A stretch of DNA of 64,000 nt from positions 310,001 to 374,000 of the forward strand of contig CALODL010000015.1 in NCBI GenBank assembly GCA_942492115.1, written 5' to 3'. Under the pieces are notes generated by a model. The model was not told the origin of the DNA. It was given only the letters and a program-made list of their open reading frames with translations, and did no database searches. Every line of letters begins with the position of its first letter. Within the stretch, counting starts at the first letter, position 1. A program made the translations under genes and the position numbers. Origin of the DNA: CALODL01 sp942492115 (lineage in GTDB: Bacteria; Planctomycetota; Phycisphaerae; UBA1845; CAIVHJ01). Shown here piece after piece: positions 36,355 to 45,201 of the stretch.

Positions 36355-36687
36355 TTGAATCGATTCGTCACATTCTTTTCAATCGTACTAACCACCAGCG
36401 GCTGCATCGATTTGAGCGACCAGAACTTTCTGCCCGTAGGCACGCCATTCACGGTCTCGGGCGTCGCATCCGTCGCCGACAATGACGGACCGTGCCTGGT
36501 GTGGCTGGGCGACAACGGTGTGACCTATCACCTGTTTCAGGATCCGCTGTTGGACAACGATCAGTTCGATCAGATCACCAGCTCGGGTACCCGCTCGCGA
36601 CTCGTTCTCGTGACGCGCAGCGATCTCGAGGTCCAATGTGAAATCGGCACGATCGTCGAGGTTGAGGAGGTACTTGAAATTGAATAG
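36355..36687 (+). CDS. Small lipoprotein of unknown function (TTG start)
   Basis: A 110-residue lipoprotein. The TTG at 36355 has AGGAG 7 nt upstream and opens a short signal (LNRFVTFFSIVLTTSGC). The mature part is beta-rich and acidic (TPFTVSGVASVADNDGPCLV, CEIGTIVEVEEVLEIE), with an OB-fold-like rhythm, but no family is recognised. Its 3' end overlaps the TTG start of the SGNH hydrolase gene by 8 bp, so the two are probably translated together. Confidence 0.65.
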   Translation: MNRFVTFFSIVLTTSGCIDLSDQNFLPVGTPFTVSGVASVADNDGPCLVWLGDNGVTYHLFQDPLLDNDQFDQITSSGTRSRLVLVTRSDLEVQCEIGTIVEVEEVLEIE

Positions 36688-38185
36688 GGCGCTCATGTGC
36701 ATGGTCCTCTGCGAAACGCTGTTGACCCTTGCTGGTTGCAGCGAGCGTACACCGCAGAGTATCCTGCCCAACATCCACGTCCTTGGAGTCGACCAGCTGG
36801 ACGCGCCCGCCGTTGCAGTCCCCGGTTTGTACAAGCCCAGTTTCGTCTTCGACTCCGCAGGGGCCAGCGTCACCGGGTTCTTCGTCGAGCTCGCCGCGGG
36901 ACGCCCCGAAACGCTGGTCGTCAGTACCACCCGATCCGACGGAACCCGGTCCGGGCAACTGGTCCGTATCGCCACGCCACAGGACGCCACGGTCCTGCGT
37001 GAGGACGAGCCCGGGTGGTCGTTACCCGAGGAGGCGCGCGGCCACATCGCAGCGGGCCGCGGCGTGTTCTGGTTGCTGCCAGCCACCGCGGACGGACTCC
37101 GTGTCACCGTCGCCGTCGCGCTACCGAGCGCGACCATCTCTCCGATCGCGATGATCACATTTCACACACACACTGCGACAGACGGCGCCCCGTTGGCCGG
37201 CGCGCGCATAGAGGTGGCGACCGCGTTCTACTACATGGTGGCGGTCGGGGACTCCGCAATGTGGGGCAACGGCCTGCTCGAAGCGGACAAATTCCGCACA
37301 CTGGTTGCCAACCACATCCAGAGGATCACCGGGCGGCGTGTGGTGACGCAGGTCTACGCGGTCAACGGAGCGGGCATCTTGCCGGCCGAGAACACCTACC
37401 CCTGCAACGGGCAGTGCGCCGGTGAAGTCCCCAGGGGAATGACTTCCATCCCCGAGCAGGTCGAGTTGATTCAGAGTCCGGAGTTGATCGAACTCGTGCT
37501 GCTCGACGGCTGTGCGAACGATGTCGGCCTGAATAACATCCTCTCAGGCGGCATCACCCCCGAGGAACTCGCGGACATGACGCGTATGTTCTGCGGTGCG
37601 CCCATGATCGAGTTGCTCGAACAGGTCATCGACACTACACCCGCCGCACAGGTTGTCGTGACCGGTTATTTTCCGGTTCTCAGCTCGGACTCGGACGTCA
37701 GCGACCTCGAGGAATTCCTCACTGCGATCGGCGTTGCGGTGTTTGCCGATGATCTGGCCGAACTGCTTGACGCCCTGGTGCCGAACGCGGAGTCATTTGT
37801 CGAAACGTCCAATGCCGAATTACGACGCGCTGTGGACACGGTCAACGACAGGCTCGACGCCCCGCGCGTTGCATTCGCCAGCCCGAACTTCGGACCACAA
37901 AATGCAACGTTTGCTTCCGATGCGTGGTTGTGGGGGCTGACCTCTCGTGGAAATCTCTCCATCCTCAGCAACTTTGACATCACTCTGCGACTGTTCCCGG
38001 AAGACCCCAAGGCCGACACCCGCGCCAACGCATGTGGGCGCGAAGGCGCGTGGCACGACGTGCTGAGCTGCCTGTTCACGTCGCTGGCTCACCCCAATGT
38101 CGCAGGTGCTCGCGCATTTGCCAATGCTATCATTGGGCAACTCGAGGCGCTCGGCGCTATTCCCGACGAATTACAGGAACAATGA
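36680..38185 (+). CDS. SGNH/GDSL-type hydrolase lipoprotein
   Basis: A 501-residue exported protein. I place the start at TTG 36680, 9 nt after GGAGG, giving the lipoprotein signal LNRALMCMVLCETLLTLAGC. The first 180 residues are a beta-rich domain. The SGNH fold then follows: block I YYMVAVGDSAMWGNGL (nucleophile in GDS), block III LVLLDGCANDVGLNNIL (GxND-like) and block V SLAHPNVAGARAFA with the catalytic His. Such enzymes act on esters of lipids or polysaccharides. A TTG at 36674 is an alternative start with poor spacing. It overlaps the genes on both sides (TTG with the upstream lipoprotein, ATGA with the cupin). Confidence 0.75.
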   Translation: MNRALMCMVLCETLLTLAGCSERTPQSILPNIHVLGVDQLDAPAVAVPGLYKPSFVFDSAGASVTGFFVELAAGRPETLVVSTTRSDGTRSGQLVRIATPQDATVLREDEPGWSLPEEARGHIAAGRGVFWLLPATADGLRVTVAVALPSATISPIAMITFHTHTATDGAPLAGARIEVATAFYYMVAVGDSAMWGNGLLEADKFRTLVANHIQRITGRRVVTQVYAVNGAGILPAENTYPCNGQCAGEVPRGMTSIPEQVELIQSPELIELVLLDGCANDVGLNNILSGGITPEELADMTRMFCGAPMIELLEQVIDTTPAAQVVVTGYFPVLSSDSDVSDLEEFLTAIGVAVFADDLAELLDALVPNAESFVETSNAELRRAVDTVNDRLDAPRVAFASPNFGPQNATFASDAWLWGLTSRGNLSILSNFDITLRLFPEDPKADTRANACGREGAWHDVLSCLFTSLAHPNVAGARAFANAIIGQLEALGAIPDELQEQ

Positions 38186-38541
38186 TCATGCCACAACTCG
38201 TCGCCTCCCCGACCATTGTCGAATCAGTCGGCAACAAACCCAAGCGCATCGAAGAATTCGTCGGCCGAGTCAACACACAGCACGACCACGCCAGCGTCGC
38301 CCGCATGCACTCGCCTCCCGGCTGGCAGGAACCGGGGCAGCGCCCAAGTTTTCAGGAAATCACCGTGGTTCTGCAGGGCACTCTGCATGTGGAATATGAC
38401 GGAGGAGCCTTGGACGTCAACGCCGGCCAGGCGGTGGTCGCTGAACCGGGGGAATGGGTGCGTTACAGCACGCCCGGCGGGGCCGAGTATGTCGCCATCT
38501 GTTTGCCCGCCTTCTCACCCGACACGGTCAATCGCGACTGA
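38182..38541 (+). CDS. Cupin domain protein
   Basis: A 119-residue single-domain cupin. The two conserved strands are visible: RPSFQEITVVLQGTLHVEYDG (motif 1) and AGQAVVAEPGEWVRYSTPGG (motif 2). The usual His pair of motif 1 is replaced by QEI, so metal binding is not assured. Members act as small-molecule isomerases, dioxygenases or binding proteins. The ATG at 38182 overlaps the stop of the SGNH gene, suggesting a three-gene coupled unit from 36355. Confidence 0.8.
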   Translation: MIMPQLVASPTIVESVGNKPKRIEEFVGRVNTQHDHASVARMHSPPGWQEPGQRPSFQEITVVLQGTLHVEYDGGALDVNAGQAVVAEPGEWVRYSTPGGAEYVAICLPAFSPDTVNRD

Positions 38542-38543
38542 CA

Positions 38544-39623
38544 TCAGGGATTTACACCACGCTTCGTCACCAGATACACGGCAAAGCTGCCAAGCCAATG
38601 GCCGCCGGCGTAGTGCTCACCCGTAACGGCCGCAAGACCGGCGACCCGGTGGGTCCGTGCCGCAGCCTCGAGAGCAGGACGCCGCGTATCGCCTGCAGGC
38701 AGCGCCGCCGTGATGCCCTCGAGCATCCACGCCCGCGCCAAATTGAGCCCGTCGAGATGCGCGAGTTTGCCATCTGTCTTGTCGGTCACCGTTGCTGGCA
38801 CGAGCCACGATGCACGCCCGTCGCGGGGAATCTCGGGTAGAAATATCTCCAACCAGCTGGCAAATTCTGCTGCAGGCAGGACGCGACGCATCAGATCAGC
38901 CTCGGCAAGAATCGGGGACAGAAAATCCTGTCCGCTTGGCTCGAATGCCAGCGAAGCACCACGATCATTGAGATAGAACGCCCGACTGCGGGCGCTGATC
39001 AGCTTGATCATCGCGCTGTCCCCGCGCACCTGTGCCCAGTCATGGATCAGACCGAAAGCGAAGGCGGACTGACTGTGTTCACCCGTTCGAATCGGATGGG
39101 ACAGCTTCGGCAACCACTGTCGAAAACGCTCCACGGCGATGGTCACCAGCGGATCGAGTGTTCGCGCCCAGGCCTGCGCCTCAGCATCCGTGGTCCAACC
39201 GTGCAGCTCGGCCGACAACTGCAAGAGCCACGCGAGCCCGTAGGGACGTTCGAACGAACCGCGCCCCTCTGCCTGTAAGTAATCGACCTCGCGCGCAACT
39301 TTCCGGGGTGTGAAGCTCCGAGCGAGAGCGGCCCGCGCCGGACCAACGAACGGTGCGTCGGGAAACGTACGGCACAAGCGTACGAGCAACCAGTGACCGT
39401 GCACCGCTGAATGCCAGTCAAAACAACCATAGAACACCGGTGTCAATTCGCGTGGCGGCTGAACGTCTCCATCACCATTGAGCACGTGCGCGATCTTGTT
39501 GGGGTACTCGCGATGCACGCAGGACAAGGCCAGCTCGGCGAACCGTTCAGCGGCGTCCGCTTCGAATTGCGGCGGTGGAACCATGAACACACTCCCGAAC
39601 AGAATCCCAGAGCACAGCATCAT
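38544..39623 (-). CDS. DUF2891 family protein
   Basis: A 359-residue protein with a short hydrophobic N-terminus. It matches the DUF2891 pattern: ALSCVHREYPNKIAHVLNGD, FYGCFDWHSAVHGHWLLVRL, RPYGLAWLLQLSAELHGW, HSQSAFAFGLIHDWAQ, PSGQDFLSPILAEADLMRR and EHYAGGHWLGSFAVYL. The helical, aromatic-rich layout with repeated His/Asp/Trp suggests an alpha/alpha-barrel of the glycoside hydrolase or epimerase type, but activity is unknown. Its start overlaps the stop of the BNR-repeat gene (ATGA). Confidence 0.85.
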   Translation of the reverse strand: MMLCSGILFGSVFMVPPPQFEADAAERFAELALSCVHREYPNKIAHVLNGDGDVQPPRELTPVFYGCFDWHSAVHGHWLLVRLCRTFPDAPFVGPARAALARSFTPRKVAREVDYLQAEGRGSFERPYGLAWLLQLSAELHGWTTDAEAQAWARTLDPLVTIAVERFRQWLPKLSHPIRTGEHSQSAFAFGLIHDWAQVRGDSAMIKLISARSRAFYLNDRGASLAFEPSGQDFLSPILAEADLMRRVLPAAEFASWLEIFLPEIPRDGRASWLVPATVTDKTDGKLAHLDGLNLARAWMLEGITAALPAGDTRRPALEAAARTHRVAGLAAVTGEHYAGGHWLGSFAVYLVTKRGVNP

Positions 39624-40535
39624 CGTTTGTGCCCCGCAACTTCGACGGTCAGCGGATGGCTGCCGGCGAGGTCGATCAGCGCTCCAGAGGGCGTCGGGAA
39701 CAGGTAGGTTCTCTGGGTCGAGTCATGGAGGTCATCGAGCAGGGTGATCACGAAACGCCCACGCGCATCTGGACTGGCTCGATATGTGAAGGTCGCCAGG
39801 TAACCGGGCTCCACCGCAGTTCCGGGCGCCGAGGTCCCCACGACCATCTGGGCGGTCGAGCGGTTGAATGCCTGCCATTCCGCAGCAGCCTGGTCGCCAT
39901 CGCGTTCGACCAGTCCGGCCGCCAGAGCGGTGCCCCGGCGAATTGCAATGTCGACCAGTTCGAGGCGCCCTGAACGACCGCCTTCACTCGCGAGGTGCAG
40001 CTGAAAACCGCGCAAATCCGGCAGGGGCGTATCGAGATGGACATCGACGTTGAGGAATTCCCCAGCGCGGAGGCGGCGCGTGCCAGCCACCAGGCGCAGC
40101 CGTGCCCGGGCCACGACGTCGACCACAACACGGCCGACGGGGGCCGGTCCGCCGTCCAGTGGACAAGCGCATGTGGTGGCCCCGCCAAAGGCATTCAGGG
40201 CCTGAAAAGCATCGTTGCCATCACACACACCATCGGATGGGCACGCTCCAAACTCTCCACCTGCATCAACGTTGAAGGCGAAGGGTGGATCCGGCTCGCA
40301 TTCAAACGGACCGTTGCCATCCGGCGAGGTGTCGGCGAAACAGTTGAGGGTCTGGAAGCTGTCGTTGCCGTCAGCTACACCATCTGGCGGACACACACCG
40401 AACTGTCCACCCATGTCAGCGTAGACGATCGCAGTCCCCGCACACGCGCCAGACTCACACGCCCAGTACACGCAGTTGTCGTCACGCACGCCGTCTCCGT
40501 TGATGTCCGCGCACTCGGCCACGCTCCGGCACAGG
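39620..40535 (-). repeat. Conserved C-terminal module, copy 3 of 4
   Basis: About 305 codons with the shared motif order; the last residues (VEVAGHKR) are the only copy ending in a basic tail. Confidence 0.8.
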
Positions 40536-42061
40536 CCCTCACATTCGTCCGGAATCAGGTTGTTGTTGACATCTCCGCTGTCGCCAATGGTGATATCGAG
40601 GCCATCGTGAACGCCGTTATCATTACAATCGCCCAGACGCAGAAAGTACACGTCCTGCTCATCGTTGTACGTCGCTGAGTAGATCAGGCTGGCACCCGCG
40701 ACATCAGATTTCATGTCGTAGTAATCGCCGAGCTTGTCCTGCTGCGGCCAACCGAGATAGCTGTCGAACTCCGGCCCCACTGGAATCCCCATCGACCAGG
40801 TCTCGCCAGCATCGTATGAATAGGCATAGTACAACACGGAGAGGTTGACCTCTCCGGAATCGCGCGTATCGTTCCACACGACATCGATGCGCCCGGTCGG
40901 TGCGACAGAAATCGTCCCGAACCATTGCCACGCGGCAGCGCTGTCGTCGTTGACGCGGATCGGTGGCGTCCAGGTCACGCCGCCGTCTTCACTACGGACG
41001 AACATCACATCCATGGGATCGCTCCCCGGCGGATCGACCGAACAGAGCATGTACACGTTATTGTGTGTCGGACCACCCGAGTGGTCGGTGGCAACCCAGA
41101 CTTGCCCGGTCAACCCCGCGGGATTGGGGCCAGCGTCGACACCAATCGCGAACACACCTCCAAGATCGACCAGCGTACTATGCTCGAACTCGATTGCAGC
41201 CCGCGGATCCTGCGCGGAGTCCGAACGGGCGATGGCGAACTCATCGAAGGGTTGGGGCTGGCCACCTGCATATTCGATGCCAGCAACATACACGGCGCCG
41301 TCCGGCCCGACGTCGACCACACCGAAACTCGGTCCCAGGGGCACTTCGACGCGACTGGTGAACACCCCCCCACCATCGATCGAGCGGGTGAACGTACTCG
41401 ATCCACAACAATTCGCGAAACTCTGCCACTTGGCGTAGATGTTTCCACGGCCGATGCCCGTCGTCGAGTCGACCGCCATCCAGGCCTTGTCGCCACCGTG
41501 CGCCGGCACCGGTGGCCCCCAGGACATCCCGCCATCGGACGACTTGAACGATTGGCACAAGAAATTACCGCCTGGAACGGACAAGCTGTAGTAGTAGAAA
41601 TTGCCGTCGGGATCCACGCCGAGTACGGGATCGCTACGAAAGATCCCCGGCTGATGCACATCGATGGGACTCCACGTCGCGCCCCCATCCGTGGAAAACG
41701 AATACCCCGCCTGCCGGAAATCTGACAATATGTTGTCGAATTGCCGCCAGCCAACCACGATTGAATCGGGATCCGTGGGATCGATGGCCAGCGAAGGCTC
41801 GTTGGCGGCATCACCGAGGATATTGGCCCCGAACTGTCCCACGTTGACCTGAACACTCACGAACGGGCCGTATTCGATGCGTGTTTCCTGGGGGCCCGCG
41901 CCACGGGGCGGCTGCGGAGGCACCGGCATGTAGGCGTGGTTGTCGGCCTCCTGGTGGACGATGGACATGCTGTCGTCCGCCGTTGCCGGTGGCTCCTGCA
42001 GTTGGGCTCCGGCGAAAGACGTTGCCAGACTCAGCGCCGCCACGACAATCCCATTATTCAT
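39620..42061 (-). CDS. Secreted BNR/sialidase-like propeller with conserved C-terminal module
   Basis: An 813-residue exported protein (signal MNNGIVVAALSLATSFAGAQ). Residues about 60-500 form a sialidase-type propeller with Asp-box repeats SxDxGxxW: FSTDGGATW, SSDGGMSW, SEDGGVTW, YSYDAGETW. The catalytic residues of true sialidases are not evident, so binding or another glycosidase role is possible. Then a calcium-type segment (DCNDNGVHDGLDI, NNNLIPDECEG) leads to module copy three: CADINGDGVRDDNCVYWAC, NDSFQTLNCF, NDAFQALNAF, CACPLDGG, LRGFQLHLA, GRFVITLL and QRTYLFPT. The DUF2891 gene follows with overlapping codons. Confidence 0.78.
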   Translation of the reverse strand: MNNGIVVAALSLATSFAGAQLQEPPATADDSMSIVHQEADNHAYMPVPPQPPRGAGPQETRIEYGPFVSVQVNVGQFGANILGDAANEPSLAIDPTDPDSIVVGWRQFDNILSDFRQAGYSFSTDGGATWSPIDVHQPGIFRSDPVLGVDPDGNFYYYSLSVPGGNFLCQSFKSSDGGMSWGPPVPAHGGDKAWMAVDSTTGIGRGNIYAKWQSFANCCGSSTFTRSIDGGGVFTSRVEVPLGPSFGVVDVGPDGAVYVAGIEYAGGQPQPFDEFAIARSDSAQDPRAAIEFEHSTLVDLGGVFAIGVDAGPNPAGLTGQVWVATDHSGGPTHNNVYMLCSVDPPGSDPMDVMFVRSEDGGVTWTPPIRVNDDSAAAWQWFGTISVAPTGRIDVVWNDTRDSGEVNLSVLYYAYSYDAGETWSMGIPVGPEFDSYLGWPQQDKLGDYYDMKSDVAGASLIYSATYNDEQDVYFLRLGDCNDNGVHDGLDITIGDSGDVNNNLIPDECEGLCRSVAECADINGDGVRDDNCVYWACESGACAGTAIVYADMGGQFGVCPPDGVADGNDSFQTLNCFADTSPDGNGPFECEPDPPFAFNVDAGGEFGACPSDGVCDGNDAFQALNAFGGATTCACPLDGGPAPVGRVVVDVVARARLRLVAGTRRLRAGEFLNVDVHLDTPLPDLRGFQLHLASEGGRSGRLELVDIAIRRGTALAAGLVERDGDQAAAEWQAFNRSTAQMVVGTSAPGTAVEPGYLATFTYRASPDARGRFVITLLDDLHDSTQRTYLFPTPSGALIDLAGSHPLTVEVAGHKR

Positions 42062-42204
42062 CCGGTCACCTCCCGAAGCTGGAACCGCCCCGACACCGTC
42101 GTGCCACGACCGGGATCAGCCCAGGGCTCCATCATACACAATGTGGACGATGGTGAACTAAAATGCGATGAGCAGGGTCATCAGAATCCACCGAGGAGCT
42201 GAGC

Positions 42205-42624
42205 ATGATTCCACGATCGCACACAAGGCGGGACGGCCCTGGACGTGCGCGTCTTGCCGTCATCGATGATGTCGATTTGGAGGCGCCGTTGGGTTTGGAA
42301 GAACGATTGCTGTGGTTCTACACGGAACTGATCGGTCTGCCCCCCAAGCCTCCCGGCGACGCGAACACCGCCGTGCCGGTGTTACGCTTCAAATCAGAAC
42401 TTCACGAGATGCGCATTACGCTGACAGCAGAACCAGTGATCGAATCGGTCGACATGCGGGTCAACATCGAGGTCCCGGCCCTCGAAGACACCGCGGCCCT
42501 GCTCGAAGAAAACCGCTTCGAGCTGGAGTGGATCCACGGCATCCAGAAAACCGATGTGGCGTGCACGCTGCTCGATCCGGCAGGCAACCGCATTCTTCTG
42601 CGCCGGATGTGGGGGCACTTCTAA
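42205..42624 (+). CDS. VOC (glyoxalase/bleomycin-resistance) superfamily protein
   Basis: A 139-residue protein with the paired beta-alpha-beta-beta-beta pattern of VOC proteins: LLWFYTELIGLPPKPPGD, VLRFKSELHEMRITLT, IEVPALEDTAALLEENRFEL and CTLLDPAGNRILLRR. No conserved metal ligands are obvious in the first half, so enzymatic activity is doubtful. The ATG at 42205 has GAGGAG about 8 nt upstream. Confidence 0.7.
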   Translation: MIPRSHTRRDGPGRARLAVIDDVDLEAPLGLEERLLWFYTELIGLPPKPPGDANTAVPVLRFKSELHEMRITLTAEPVIESVDMRVNIEVPALEDTAALLEENRFELEWIHGIQKTDVACTLLDPAGNRILLRRMWGHF

Positions 42625-42748
42625 TGTTCTAATTCAAGCCTGCAGGCTGATCTGGACTGTCCTCAGCGCGTTTTGATTTGCACTCCGGCCACCTCTCCGC
42701 AAGAATAGATCATGTTTCGAACCCGGTTGACGTGGAGATGAACCGACC

Positions 42749-42947
42749 ATGTGGCGACGCACCCTTCTGACCGTGACAATTCTGACCATGGCTGTGGCCG
42801 CGCCCGGCGCTGGCTCAACTCGAGGTCGACAAGATCCCTCAGATCGAACCTCGCGGCTGGTACTGGCAGTGGGCCGCCCTCCTGGGCATCTCGGCAGTCA
42901 TTACCCTGACGGCCTTCAAGAACCCAAAACGGACACACAACAGCTGA
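42749..42947 (+). pseudogene. Small signal-peptide/membrane protein interrupted by one extra C at 42803-42805
   Basis: The ATG at 42749 opens MWRRTLLTVTILTMAVAAP, a clear signal peptide, then falls into Arg/Thr-rich nonsense. Removing one C from CCC (42803-42805) continues instead as ALAQLEVDKIPQIEPRGWYW, then QWAALLGISAVITLTAF and a basic tail KNPKRTHNS to a TGA at 42945-42947. The repaired product is about 65 residues: cleaved signal, short exposed segment, one membrane helix. No family is recognised. The frame as written would run to 43114 inside the next gene. Either sequencing error or real mutation. Confidence 0.6.
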
Positions 42948-43052
42948 TACCCATCGGTGATCGGACGCGAACTCGCCGTGGTGAGTGTCCGCATCGTGCC
43001 CATTGCCCTACCGCGCCCTTCCTCGAACGGACAAAAGCAGTACCATGCGATC

Positions 43053-43595
43053 ATGAATACACGCACGCGTGTCGCCATCCTGACGACCGGCGGCACGATC
43101 GACAAGACCTATGACGAGACCGATGGCTCACTGAGAAACGTCCGCTCGGTACTCAACAACATCCTGATGGGCATGCGCCTGCCGACATTGGGCGTCCACC
43201 ACGAACGCGTCCTGACCAAGGACTCACTGGATATGACCGACGGCGACCGCGACGTCATTCTCAATGCCGTCCGTGTGGCACTCGCCGACCAGGACGCAGT
43301 GCTCGTTGTTCACGGCACCGATACCCTCGAAGTGACGGGTGCACATCTTCACGACCATCTGGTTGGCCTCGACAAACCCGTGGTGCTCACCGGCGCGATG
43401 AGGCCGTACGAATTCCGCGATACCGATGCGTCCCAGAACATCACCGAGGCCCTCCTGGCCTGCCGCCTGCTGGATCCCGGGGTCTATGTCGTGATGCATA
43501 ATCAAGTCCTGCGCTTCCCAGGAGTGGTCAAGGATCGCAGCCGGCTGACTTTCATCTCTCACACCGGAACACACGACGGGAACCGAGGGTCATGA
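43053..43595 (+). CDS. Asparaginase N-terminal-domain protein (single domain)
   Basis: A 180-residue protein with the two Thr-containing active-site motifs of class II-like asparaginases: AILTTGGTIDKTYD near the N-terminus and VLVVHGTDTLEVTGA in the middle, plus VVLTGAMRPYEFRDTDA. The C-terminal domain of full-length (about 330-residue) enzymes is absent, but the end (RFPGVVKDRSRLTF) looks natural for the short single-domain relatives. It may hydrolyse asparagine or another amide; activity is unproven. Its stop overlaps the start of the second M64 peptidase gene (ATGA), pointing to joint expression. The ATG at 43053 is the start just before the domain. Confidence 0.78.
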   Translation: MNTRTRVAILTTGGTIDKTYDETDGSLRNVRSVLNNILMGMRLPTLGVHHERVLTKDSLDMTDGDRDVILNAVRVALADQDAVLVVHGTDTLEVTGAHLHDHLVGLDKPVVLTGAMRPYEFRDTDASQNITEALLACRLLDPGVYVVMHNQVLRFPGVVKDRSRLTFISHTGTHDGNRGS

Positions 43596-45007
43596 TGCAC
43601 CATTCGCTCAGTGCGATCCTGCTGGTCGCACCTGCGGTCGTACTGGCCGGTTCGTTTGACGATGACTTCGCCAACGCCACTTTGCGCGTGGATTACTTTC
43701 ACACGGGCACGGCAACCGAGGAACATTTTGCATTGGACCGCGTGCGGGTCGAAGGGCCGTGGCCCGGCAGCACCACGCGCTTGCTCGATACGACCAATCT
43801 CGGAAAGTATCTGCTGGAGGTCAGTGACCTGGCGTCCAACCGCGTCGTGTATTCGCGCGGTTTTGCCAGCATCTACGGCGAATGGGAAACCACCGGCGAA
43901 GCGCGCAGCGGTATCAGACGGTGCATGGCCGAGGCCGTTCGCCTGCCACTGCCCCACCGCCCATTTCAATTGCGCATTCGAAAACGAAACGCACGGCAGG
44001 CGTTCGTCGAGGTATGGGCGGTGACGATCGACCCCGCAGCTCGCTTCGTCGATCGGGCTGCGGTGCCTCCACAATCGGTGCTGACGCTCCTTGATAACGG
44101 TCCCGCGCACTCTAAAGTCGATGTCCTTATTCTAGGGGATGGGTACACGGCCGACGAAGTCGATGCTTTTCATACGGCCGCGCGACGGGCCATGGGAGCT
44201 CTTTTTGCTCAGGAACCCTTCACCAGCCGCAAGCAGGACTTCAATGTACGGGCCGTGTGCGCCCCAGCAGCCCAGGCTGGCGTTTCTCGACCACGCGCCG
44301 GCCAGTTCCGCGAATCGCCGCTCGGGGTGCGCTACAACACGTTCGACTCGGAACGTTACGTACTGACCATGGAAGATCGCCGGTGGCGCGACGTAGCTGC
44401 AGCCGCGCCCTATGACTGCGTCATCATGCTGGTCAACGAACGACAGTATGGCGGTGGTGGCATTTTCAATTTGTACGCCACTGCTGCGGCACGTTCGAGT
44501 TATGTCGATTACCTCGTGGTCCATGAATTCGGCCACAGCTTCGCAGGCCTGGGCGACGAGTACTACACGTCCGATGTGGCCTACGAAGCCTTTGTCGGCA
44601 CACGCCAGGAACCCTGGGAACCCAACATCACGGCTCTCGCGGATCCGCAAGCCCTCAAGTGGCGCGACCTCGTGGCCACCGACACACCGTTGCCCACACC
44701 GTGGAACAAGATCGACCACGAGGCCCGCGCTGCTGAACTGCGCGAAACACGCCGGACCCTGCGCGCCGCCGGGGCCAGCGAAGAGCGGCTTGAAGCGCTG
44801 TTCGATCAGGAGCGGGAATTGTTCACCCGAACACTGGGATCAGAAGCACATGCCGGTCGAGTCGGTGCGTTCGAGGGCGCCATGTACGAAGCCACCGGCC
44901 TGTATCGCCCCACCGTCGACTGCATCATGTTTACACGCGACGAGGTTGGCTTCTGCCCGGTATGTCGGCGGGCGCTTGCACGGATCATCGACCTCTACGC
45001 CCGATGA
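43592..45007 (+). CDS. Secreted M64 family zinc peptidase with N-terminal M64_N domain
   Basis: A 471-residue exported peptidase (signal LSAILLVAPAVVLAG). The N-terminal beta-domain (DDDFANATLRVDYFHTGTA, GEWETTGEA) matches the M64_N domain that precedes many IgA-peptidase-like enzymes. The catalytic domain follows: VDVLILGDGYTADEVDAFH, NERQYGGGGIFNLYA and the zinc motif HEFGHSFAGLGDEYY, with a later C-terminal cluster CIMFTRDEVGFCPVC that caps the family. Its complete architecture contrasts with the shorter M64 gene at 28315. Translationally coupled to the asparaginase-domain gene. Confidence 0.9.
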   Translation: MMHHSLSAILLVAPAVVLAGSFDDDFANATLRVDYFHTGTATEEHFALDRVRVEGPWPGSTTRLLDTTNLGKYLLEVSDLASNRVVYSRGFASIYGEWETTGEARSGIRRCMAEAVRLPLPHRPFQLRIRKRNARQAFVEVWAVTIDPAARFVDRAAVPPQSVLTLLDNGPAHSKVDVLILGDGYTADEVDAFHTAARRAMGALFAQEPFTSRKQDFNVRAVCAPAAQAGVSRPRAGQFRESPLGVRYNTFDSERYVLTMEDRRWRDVAAAAPYDCVIMLVNERQYGGGGIFNLYATAAARSSYVDYLVVHEFGHSFAGLGDEYYTSDVAYEAFVGTRQEPWEPNITALADPQALKWRDLVATDTPLPTPWNKIDHEARAAELRETRRTLRAAGASEERLEALFDQERELFTRTLGSEAHAGRVGAFEGAMYEATGLYRPTVDCIMFTRDEVGFCPVCRRALARIIDLYAR

Positions 45008-45201
45008 CCCGCTACCGCGGGTCTCACGCACTTCACATTGCTGCCCAAACAGATGCAGCCCCTGCCGCGCGGCTCGCTCCGCGCTCTGAAGGAGCATTTT
45101 GAGCACGGGGCAATCCTTTTTGCGTACAATGGAATCGAAGGTACAGAGCGTCAGGGGCCACGCCTGCCACCCCGCTCGACGCGTCAACAGGAGAACAGCA
45201 C

